Of a DNA stretch of 32,540 nucleotides, positions 26,900 through 32,540 are shown one piece after another. The first letter of the stretch is position 1. Each line of letters opens with the position of its first letter. A program made the position numbers and the translations under genes. A model generated the notes under the pieces. The model ran no database searches. It was not told the DNA's origin and saw only the letters and a list, made by a program, of their open reading frames with translations. Source of the stretch: Planktotalea sp. (GTDB lineage: Bacteria > Pseudomonadota > Alphaproteobacteria > Rhodobacterales > Rhodobacteraceae). The stretch covers positions 1 through 32,540 of the forward strand of contig NZ_JABBAM010000035.1 of NCBI RefSeq assembly GCF_018607965.1, given 5' to 3'.

Positions 26900-28075
26900 C
26901 TATTTACAAAGCTTTGCTGCAAACGCACATAAAGTCTGTAGAGCAGCGCCGTAGGTATCGTCGTCAATCGTCATGGCAACGCGCAGATGTCCTGCTGCGG
27001 CTTGGCCGAAACTTTCACCGGGCATCACTGCGATGTGGTGCTCATCGAGCAAACGGTTGGCAAACGCTTCGCCACTCAGCCCCGTGTCGCGAATATCTAG
27101 TATCACATACATCGCCCCATCCGCAGGGATCATACGCACGTGGTTTTGTTGGCCAAGTATATCGACGGTGATCTTGCGACGGCGCGCAAACGGTGCCGCG
27201 ATCTTTTCTTCTAACGCTGGCCCTTCGCGAAGTGCGAACAGGGCCGCGTCCTGTACAAACCCTGCAACGCCGTAGGTCGTATGTGTCGCCAAGTTTGTCA
27301 GATGCGCGATCACCTCTTTGGGGCCAACGATCCAGCCCACGCGGCTGCCCGTCATCGCATGGCTTTTCGACATAGACCCGATCACCAACGTGCGTTCGGC
27401 CATGTCGGGCAGGGCACGCGGGGACAGATGTTCGCCCTCCCAAATCTGCGTGTCGTAAACTTCGTCAGAGATCAGCCAAAGGTCGTGGCGTTTGCAAACC
27501 TGTGCGATCCCTTCCAGCGTTTCGCGCGTGTAAACAACGCCCGTCGGATTGTTGGGCGAGTTGATCAACAGGCTGGCCGCGCCGCTTGCGAGCGCGTTGA
27601 TATCATCTGCATTGGGTTGAAACCCGTCCTCAGCACGCGCTTGAACGGGCACAGCAACCGCACCAATCCCGCGCAAAGTGCCGGGGTATGTTGCGTAGTA
27701 GGGATCAATGAAAAGTGCGGTCGATCCACTGGGACAAGCCGCCAAGTGCGCGGCGAACAATGCGGATTGCCCGCCCGGTGTGATCATCACGTTTTCTGGT
27801 CCTGTCACAACGCCCGTGCGCGCCTGCACACGATCCGCAACCTCTTGGCGCAGCGCAGCAATTCCCGGAACCATCGCATAACCCGTATGCCCCCCACGCG
27901 CAGAAGCATCCATGGCCGCCAAAATGCTAGGGTCCGTGCGAATGTCATGCTCGCCAATCGTCAATTCGGTCACGGGTGTACCTGCCGCAATCATCTGGCG
28001 CGCGCGCATGAAGACCTCCCAACCGTCGGAACCACCACCGGTAATATTCGTCAAAGTCGTGGACAATGCGGGCAT
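26900..28075 (-). CDS. PLP-dependent class I/II aminotransferase
   Basis: A 391-residue fold-type I aminotransferase. The cofactor-site residues are all present: NSPNNPTG (Asn near residue 170), LISDEVYDTQIW (Asp and Tyr), the Schiff-base Lys in SMSKSHAMTGSRVGW, and an Arg in the C-terminal GHLRVAMTI that binds the substrate carboxylate. The start ATG at 28075 follows AAGGAG, whereas a longer frame to 28225 has no ribosome-binding site. The amino donor is uncertain; the sequence resembles aspartate or aromatic aminotransferases of the Igamma type. It diverges from cysS across 236 bases that hold both promoters; I see no clear operator there. Confidence 0.9.
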   Translation of the reverse strand: MPALSTTLTNITGGGSDGWEVFMRARQMIAAGTPVTELTIGEHDIRTDPSILAAMDASARGGHTGYAMVPGIAALRQEVADRVQARTGVVTGPENVMITPGGQSALFAAHLAACPSGSTALFIDPYYATYPGTLRGIGAVAVPVQARAEDGFQPNADDINALASGAASLLINSPNNPTGVVYTRETLEGIAQVCKRHDLWLISDEVYDTQIWEGEHLSPRALPDMAERTLVIGSMSKSHAMTGSRVGWIVGPKEVIAHLTNLATHTTYGVAGFVQDAALFALREGPALEEKIAAPFARRRKITVDILGQQNHVRMIPADGAMYVILDIRDTGLSGEAFANRLLDEHHIAVMPGESFGQAAAGHLRVAMTIDDDTYGAALQTLCAFAAKLCK

Positions 28076-28311
28076 AACTATCTCCTTAGCGCAACACCCG
28101 TCACTTGGACGCGACGCGCCAGATTCGTCAACACACTGGACGGATTGAAATTGTGTCGCTATCAAACATCCATGAACCACGTACAAAGCATCACACTTAT
28201 TTGCTGTATTTCCTGCTAACTTCACGTTGGCGGGCCGGTTTCACATTTCCTATTCAGGTTTGAGTTGCTAAGTCCGCCGCACCCCTTTTGCGCGCATTCA
28301 GGACGACCGAC

Positions 28312-29706
28312 ATGACAAAGATCACACTGCACAACACGAAAACCCGTTCCAAAGAGGAATTGGTGCCGATCAAATCTGGCGAAGTGTCGATGTATGTCTG
28401 TGGCCCAACGGTTTACGCCCGCGCGCATCTGGGCAATGCGCGCCCTGTGATTATCTTTGACACGCTGTTTCGTTTGCTGCGCCATGTGTACGGCGACGAC
28501 AATGTGACCTACGTGCGCAATTTCACGGATGTGGACGACAAGATCAACGCGCGTGCCGCCGAGACAGGGCAATCTATTCGCGAGATCACGGATGGCACGA
28601 TTGCGCTTTATCTGGCGGATATGGACGCAGTCGGCGCGATGCACCCCAACCACATGCCGCGCGCGACCGAGTACATTCAGCCAATGGTGGATATGTCGGC
28701 TGACCTGATCGAAAAGGGGTTCGCTTACGAGGCCGAAGGTCACGTACTGTTTTCGGTCAAAAGCTATCAGGACTATGGCAAATTTTCTGGTCGCAGCATC
28801 GATGATATGATCGCAGGTTCACGCGTCGAAGTTGCACCTTACAAGCGTAATCCGATGGATTTTGTTCTGTGGAAACCCTCAGATGCAGACACTCCCGGCT
28901 GGGACAGCCCTTGGGGCAAAGGTCGCCCGGGGTGGCACATTGAATGCTCTGCCATGGCGCGTGAAATTCTGGGCGAGAGCTTTGATATTCACGGCGGTGG
29001 CAACGATCTGATGTTCCCGCACCATGAGAATGAGATCGCTCAATCAAAATGCGTTGGCCATGATTTTGCAAACATATGGATGCACAACGAGATGTTGCAG
29101 GTCGAGGGCAAAAAGATGTCCAAGTCGCTTGGCAACTTCTTCACTGTGCGCGATTTGCTGGATCAAGGGGTTGCGGGGGAAGTGATCCGGTTTGTGATGC
29201 TGAGTACGCATTACAGGAAGCCGATGGATTGGACCGAAACAAAACGGGCTGAGGCGGAACGCACTTTGCGCGGTTGGCACGCCAAAACAGACGGGATCGT
29301 TATTGCGAATGCTCCCGCTGATGAGGTAATTGCGGCGTTGGCCGATGATTTGAATACGCACAAGGCGATTCAAGTGTTGCACGAAATTGCGCGCAAAGGG
29401 GATCCCGCAGTTCTGAAGCGATCTGCGCAATTGCTAGGGCTTTTGACGGATGAGTTAGGCGAGTGGGTCGCGTCCAGCATGGGTGGTGGACTGGATCACG
29501 AGAAGATCCTGCAAGTTGAAGGATGGCTGCGCTCGGCGCGTAATGCTGCGATGTTGAATAGCGATTTCACCGAAGTGGATCGACTGAAAAGTGACGCAAA
29601 ATCTGCTGGTTTGGAAGTGCGCATGACGAAGGAAACCGTTGAGTTGAAGCCCACACAAAGTTTCGATGCTGACCGGCTCCACAATATCAAGCGGGGGGAT
29701 ACGTGA
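28312..29706 (+). CDS. cysS: Cysteinyl-tRNA synthetase
   Basis: CysS activates cysteine and charges tRNA-Cys. From the ATG at 28312 ([16 protein letters not shown]), with AGGA eight bases upstream, the protein has 464 residues. It has the HIGH-type motif in [14 protein letters not shown], zinc ligands in [16 protein letters not shown] and PHHENE, the KKMSKSLGN signature loop, and YRKPMDWTE in the anticodon-binding helix bundle. Slightly earlier in-frame codons (from 28288) are not needed. The stop TGA overlaps the ATG of cimA (TGATG), so the two are translationally coupled. Confidence 0.96.
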   Translation: MTKITLHNTKTRSKEELVPIKSGEVSMYVCGPTVYARAHLGNARPVIIFDTLFRLLRHVYGDDNVTYVRNFTDVDDKINARAAETGQSIREITDGTIALYLADMDAVGAMHPNHMPRATEYIQPMVDMSADLIEKGFAYEAEGHVLFSVKSYQDYGKFSGRSIDDMIAGSRVEVAPYKRNPMDFVLWKPSDADTPGWDSPWGKGRPGWHIECSAMAREILGESFDIHGGGNDLMFPHHENEIAQSKCVGHDFANIWMHNEMLQVEGKKMSKSLGNFFTVRDLLDQGVAGEVIRFVMLSTHYRKPMDWTETKRAEAERTLRGWHAKTDGIVIANAPADEVIAALADDLNTHKAIQVLHEIARKGDPAVLKRSAQLLGLLTDELGEWVASSMGGGLDHEKILQVEGWLRSARNAAMLNSDFTEVDRLKSDAKSAGLEVRMTKETVELKPTQSFDADRLHNIKRGDT

Positions 29707-31334
29707 TGACCAAACAACGCCTCTATCTCTACGACACGACTTTGCGCGATGGGCAGCAAACCCAAGGCGTTCAGTTTTCCACTGTAGAAAAGATTCAGAT
29801 CGCTGAAATGCTTGACCAGCTTGGCCTCGACTACATCGAGGGCGGCTGGCCCGGCGCGAACCCCACGGATTCCGCGTTCTTTGACGAAGCGCCCAAGACC
29901 CGCGCGATGATGACCGCATTTGGCATGACCAAACGGGCAGGGCGTTCGGCTGAAAACGATGATGTGCTGGCCCAAGTCATGCAAGCGGGCACAGGCGCGG
30001 TCTGCCTTGTTGGTAAATCCAGCGCCTTTCACGTGTCCGATGCGCTTGGCATCACCAAGGCCGAGAACACGGCCAACATCGCCGCTTCTTTCTCGCACAT
30101 TGTGGGCGAAGGGCGCGAGGCGCTGTTTGATGCAGAACACTTCTTTGACGGGTACAAAGCCGATCCAGACTACGCGCTTGAAATCCTGCACGCCGCCATT
30201 GAGGCTGGCGCGCGTTGGGTTGTCTTGTGTGACACCAACGGCGGGACTTTGCCTGCTGAGATCAGCGAAATCACCAAGGCTGTCATCGCGTCGGGGATAA
30301 AGGGCGAAAATCTCGGCATCCACACACATGACGACACGGCTAACGCGGTCGCCTGTTCTTTGGCAGCCATCGACGCGGGCGCGCGCCAAGTTCAGGGCAC
30401 GCTGAATGGGCTGGGCGAACGCTGCGGCAATGCCAACCTGACCACGCTGATCCCAATCCTGCTGCTGAAAGAACCCTACGCCAGCAAATTCGAAACAGGC
30501 GTCACGCTTGAGGCGCTGAAATCGCTGAAACAGATGTCGCATAAGCTAGACGATATCTTGAACCGCGTGCCCCTGCGCCAAGCGCCTTTCGTCGGCAGTT
30601 CAGCCTTTGCCCATAAAGCGGGGTTGCATGCCTCTGCGATCCTGAAAAACCCCAGCACATACGAACACATCGAACCCGAAATCGTCGGCAACGAACGCGT
30701 CATTCCAATGTCCAACCAAGCAGGGCAGTCTAATCTGCGTCGCCGCTTGTCAGAGGCGGGATTGAGCGTGGAAAAAGGCGATCCGGCGCTTGGCTATTTG
30801 TTGGACGAAATCAAAGAGCGCGAAGCGCTGGGGTATTCCTATGACACCGCGCAGGCCAGTTTCGAGCTGCTCGCGAGGCGCGCTTTGAACCAACTGCCAA
30901 ACTTCTTTGAAGTAAAGCGTTACAAAGTCACGGTCGAGCGGCGCAAGAATAAATACGACAAGATGGTATCTTTGTCCGAGGCTGTTGTTGTGGTGAAAAT
31001 CGACGGCGAAAAGAAGCTGTCCGTTAGCGAATCTATGGATGACACGGGATCAGATCGTGGTCCTGTGAACGCGTTGTCCAAAGCGCTCGCCAAGGATTTG
31101 GGTCAATATCAAGAGATGATCGACGATATGCGCCTTGTGGATTTCAAGGTGCGGATCAATCAAAGCGGCACAGAGGCGGTGACGCGCGTGATCATCGACA
31201 GCGTTGATTCTAAAGGGAATCGTTGGAGCACGGTCGGGGCGTCGGCAAACATTGTTGATGCGAGTTTTGAAGCTTTGATCGATGCGATCCAATGGAAGCT
31301 GATCCGCGATACCGGTGAAAAATTCACGAAGTAA
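29706..31334 (+). CDS. cimA: (R)-citramalate synthase
   Basis: CimA condenses pyruvate with acetyl-CoA to citramalate, a threonine-independent route to 2-oxobutanoate for isoleucine. The 542-residue protein has the HMGL-like barrel: LYDTTLRDGQQTQGVQFS at the start, YIEGGWPGANPTD, VLCDTNGG, the metal-binding HTHDDTANAVA and GTLNGLGERCGNANLTTLIP. It ends with the LeuA-type regulatory dimer domain (about 410-535; VDFKVRINQSGTEAVTRVII). The GGWPG segment and overall length fit the citramalate synthase group better than 2-isopropylmalate synthase. A GTG one codon earlier, overlapping cysS by four bases, is the alternative start. Confidence 0.92.
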   Translation: MTKQRLYLYDTTLRDGQQTQGVQFSTVEKIQIAEMLDQLGLDYIEGGWPGANPTDSAFFDEAPKTRAMMTAFGMTKRAGRSAENDDVLAQVMQAGTGAVCLVGKSSAFHVSDALGITKAENTANIAASFSHIVGEGREALFDAEHFFDGYKADPDYALEILHAAIEAGARWVVLCDTNGGTLPAEISEITKAVIASGIKGENLGIHTHDDTANAVACSLAAIDAGARQVQGTLNGLGERCGNANLTTLIPILLLKEPYASKFETGVTLEALKSLKQMSHKLDDILNRVPLRQAPFVGSSAFAHKAGLHASAILKNPSTYEHIEPEIVGNERVIPMSNQAGQSNLRRRLSEAGLSVEKGDPALGYLLDEIKEREALGYSYDTAQASFELLARRALNQLPNFFEVKRYKVTVERRKNKYDKMVSLSEAVVVVKIDGEKKLSVSESMDDTGSDRGPVNALSKALAKDLGQYQEMIDDMRLVDFKVRINQSGTEAVTRVIIDSVDSKGNRWSTVGASANIVDASFEALIDAIQWKLIRDTGEKFTK

Positions 31335-31382
31335 CCTTGACGTTACATGTCACCTTTCCTACCCATGTCACCTATAGGTTAC
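31331..31382 (+). promoter_or_regulatory. Repeat-rich promoter/operator of the membrane protein-XRE gene pair
   Basis: Within 52 bases lie GTAAC-CTTGAC-GTTAC (an inverted repeat framing a TTGAC -35-like box), two copies of ATGTCACCT (31347 and 31365, 18 bases apart), the perfect palindrome ACCTATAGGT (31370-31379) and another GTTAC (31378-31382). This is immediately upstream of a gene pair ending in a small XRE regulator, so auto-regulation is likely. Boundaries are by eye. Confidence 0.5.
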
Positions 31383-31399
31383 TTAGAGGGGCAAAAGAC

Positions 31400-31798
31400 A
31401 TGAATACAGATACACTCACTAAGATTAGGTTTTTTGGCTTCGCGGCGGCTGGATTGGTCTGTGCCAGCTATAGCGTTGCGGCTCTTGCAACGAATACGCC
31501 TAACCCAATGTCGCCTTGGTTGCCTGGCATTGCTGGTTTTGCGGCGGCGGCATTAATCTGGGTGTCAGCTATTTCAGCAGGACGGCGAACTGCAGACGCC
31601 GCCTTTGATTAATTCTACCAAATTGAATGGAGCCGCGCTCAGCAGTTTGCCTATTGGTTTGCAATTCTGCTTTATCCAGTCTTTGCAGTGTTCTTAACGC
31701 TTGGTTGGATTTGTTCGGTCACTGCATTCGCCTCGATGGGTACTGCCACAGGTGCCGCACCGATGCTGGCCTTTTGCGTCATTACATTGAGAAGCTAG
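31400..31798 (+). pseudogene. Small four-helix membrane protein gene interrupted by TAA
   Basis: One frame of 133 codons from ATG 31400 (GAGGGG upstream) to TAG 31798, broken only by TAA at codon 71 (31610-31612). Before the stop: MNTDTLTKIRFFGFAAAG with two hydrophobic helices (FAAAGLVCASYSVAAL; WLPGIAGFAAAALIWVSAI) and RRTADAAFD. After it, in the same frame: FYQIEWSRAQQFAYWFAILL, then a fourth helix around TAFASMGTATGAAPMLAF. The organisation (two helices, charged linker with RRxAD, two helices, then a downstream YozG-like regulator) matches small membrane proteins paired with XRE regulators. GAA to TAA would explain the stop by one base change. The first 70 residues could still be made as a truncated protein. 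Confidence 0.7.
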
Positions 31799-31801
31799 GG
31801 C

Positions 31802-32008
31802 ATGGCAAAGCTACACAACACCCTCAAAACCCTGCGCACAGAGCAGGGGTTCACCCAAGCCTCACTTGCGGATGCGGTCGGCGTGTCACGCAAAACGATC
31901 AACACGATCGAAAACCACGTGTTCACCCCGTCCACGCTGCTCTCAATGCAAATCGCACAGGTGCTCAATTTAACTGTGCATGATATATTTTACGTGAAAG
32001 ACGATTAG
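31802..32008 (+). CDS. Small XRE-family transcriptional regulator (YozG-like)
   Basis: A 68-residue protein that is nearly all helix-turn-helix: LKTLRTEQGFTQASLADAVG, VSRKTINTIENHVFTPSTLL, then ALxLxxxIFY-type ending LNLTVHDIFYVKDD. Such minimal XRE repressors sit next to a small membrane protein and are thought to control their own operon. It starts four bases after the stop of the interrupted membrane gene, so it remains in the same transcript. The cluster of short repeats at 31331-31382 is the candidate operator. Confidence 0.9.
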   Translation: MAKLHNTLKTLRTEQGFTQASLADAVGVSRKTINTIENHVFTPSTLLSMQIAQVLNLTVHDIFYVKDD

Positions 32009-32009
32009 C

Positions 32010-32540
32010 ATGTTTTTGAAATTTATACATTTTATTGCAGTGAGCCTATGCATTATCGGGCTGGTTCCCTTTGGTCTGGTTGCATCGCAATGGCCTAAGA
32101 AAATGGACGTGATACAGACCGGCGAGACGTTGAATTTTGAATCCGCTTTGGCTGGTAATTTGCAAACTGCACCTGAGCCAGCACAAATCGAAACACGTGA
32201 TGTTTGGACGATGCCAGTGCGCAAATATGGAATGCAAGACGCAAGCAAGCCCTTGCTAATTTTGATCCACGGCTCTGGCTGGAACGGTTTGCAATACAAC
32301 GCAATGGCGCAAAACCTATTGCAAGATGCACATGTGCTTGCAGTTGATTTGCGCGGTCATGGTGCTACGCCAAAGCGTCGCGGCGATGTGGATTACATCG
32401 ACCAGATGGAGGATGATTTGGCCGACCTGATCCAAGCAGAGGCCGTACAGGGCCAGCAAGTTGTGATGCTTGGTCATTCCTCTGGTGGCGGACTTGTGGT
32501 GCGCTTTGCTGGAGGCGAACACGGTGCGCTGATTGACAAC
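32010..32540 (+). CDS. Alpha/beta hydrolase with N-terminal membrane anchor (partial, 3' end outside window)
   Basis: The frame opens at ATG 32010, two bases after the XRE stop, and is open to the window end (177 codons). Residues 1-28 (MFLKFIHFIAVSLCIIGLVP) are a membrane anchor or uncleaved signal. The hydrolase core follows: LLILIHGSGWNGLQYNAMAQ (oxyanion-hole HG motif), VLAVDLRGHGATPKR and the nucleophile elbow VMLGHSSGGGLVVRFAG with Ser as nucleophile. The acid and His of the triad lie beyond the edge. Probably a lipase or esterase-like enzyme on the periplasmic face; substrate unknown. It may be co-transcribed with the membrane protein-XRE pair. Confidence 0.85.
   Translation, partial: MFLKFIHFIAVSLCIIGLVPFGLVASQWPKKMDVIQTGETLNFESALAGNLQTAPEPAQIETRDVWTMPVRKYGMQDASKPLLILIHGSGWNGLQYNAMAQNLLQDAHVLAVDLRGHGATPKRRGDVDYIDQMEDDLADLIQAEAVQGQQVVMLGHSSGGGLVVRFAGGEHGALIDN

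Noticed and set aside
27281-28219. 312-codon plus-strand frame opposite the aminotransferase
   Set aside because: Entirely shadowing a gene with all PLP-enzyme motifs; composition is that of an antisense frame.
29496-30542. 348-codon minus-strand frame opposite cysS/cimA
   Set aside because: Spans two clear coding genes on the other strand and shows no recognisable domain.

Overview
This window comes from an alphaproteobacterium, almost certainly a marine Rhodobacterales (Roseobacter-group) genome. Evidence: the cckA-recA-alaS gene order, a GAAC-N7-GAAC LexA-type box in front of recA, a TTAA-N7-TTAA CtrA-type box in front of cckA, an OlsB/GlsB-type aminolipid N-acyltransferase, a non-pyrrolysine MttB-family methyltransferase and an ASKHA/ferredoxin corrinoid-activator-like protein. 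All genus-level and family-level statements come from reading the translations; no search was run.

Layout. 1-4240: a partial YbaK/EbsC tRNA-editing gene (minus) diverges from a tightly coupled glnE / small unknown / OlsB-GlsB-like operon. 4323-6134: uup (ABC-F ATPase). 6149-7959: a decayed integrative element, consisting of a degenerate tRNA-Gly 3' half (attachment-site remnant), a frameshifted primase-like gene and a multiply broken tyrosine recombinase. 8183-10228 (minus): ferredoxin/ASKHA activator. 10430-14146: TDT-family transporter, guaB (IMP dehydrogenase) and an RsmB/NOP-type rRNA methyltransferase. 14238-16532: the cell-cycle hybrid kinase gene cckA, broken in its sensory half but with an intact kinase/receiver half. 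16545-17141 (minus): sulfotransferase-like. 17324-21526: recA, alaS and a DUF1330 gene. 21933-22205: a small secreted protein gene with an in-frame TGA. 22322-24142 (minus): typA/bipA. 24266-25807 (minus): MttB-like corrinoid methyltransferase, preceded by a strikingly structured leader. 26024-28075 (minus): TPM-domain membrane protein and an aminotransferase. 28312-31334: cysS-cimA. 31400-32540: a membrane protein gene interrupted by TAA, its XRE regulator, and a partial alpha/beta hydrolase.

How the genes work together. Most of the window is housekeeping: nitrogen control (glnE), translation (alaS, cysS, typA, rsmB-like, uup), DNA repair (recA), GMP synthesis (guaB) and isoleucine precursor synthesis (cimA). 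The ASKHA activator and the MttB-like enzyme plausibly belong to one corrinoid-dependent demethylation pathway although about 14 kb apart; no corrinoid protein is seen here. The CtrA box suggests that cckA was under feedback control by the response regulator it feeds.

The parts most worth checking are: (i) the MttB-like leader, which can fold into a three-way junction closed by a perfect 10-bp stem; (ii) three otherwise well-preserved genes each broken by a different in-frame stop (TAG in cckA, TGA in the secreted protein, TAA in the membrane protein); and (iii) the relic element at tRNA-Gly.
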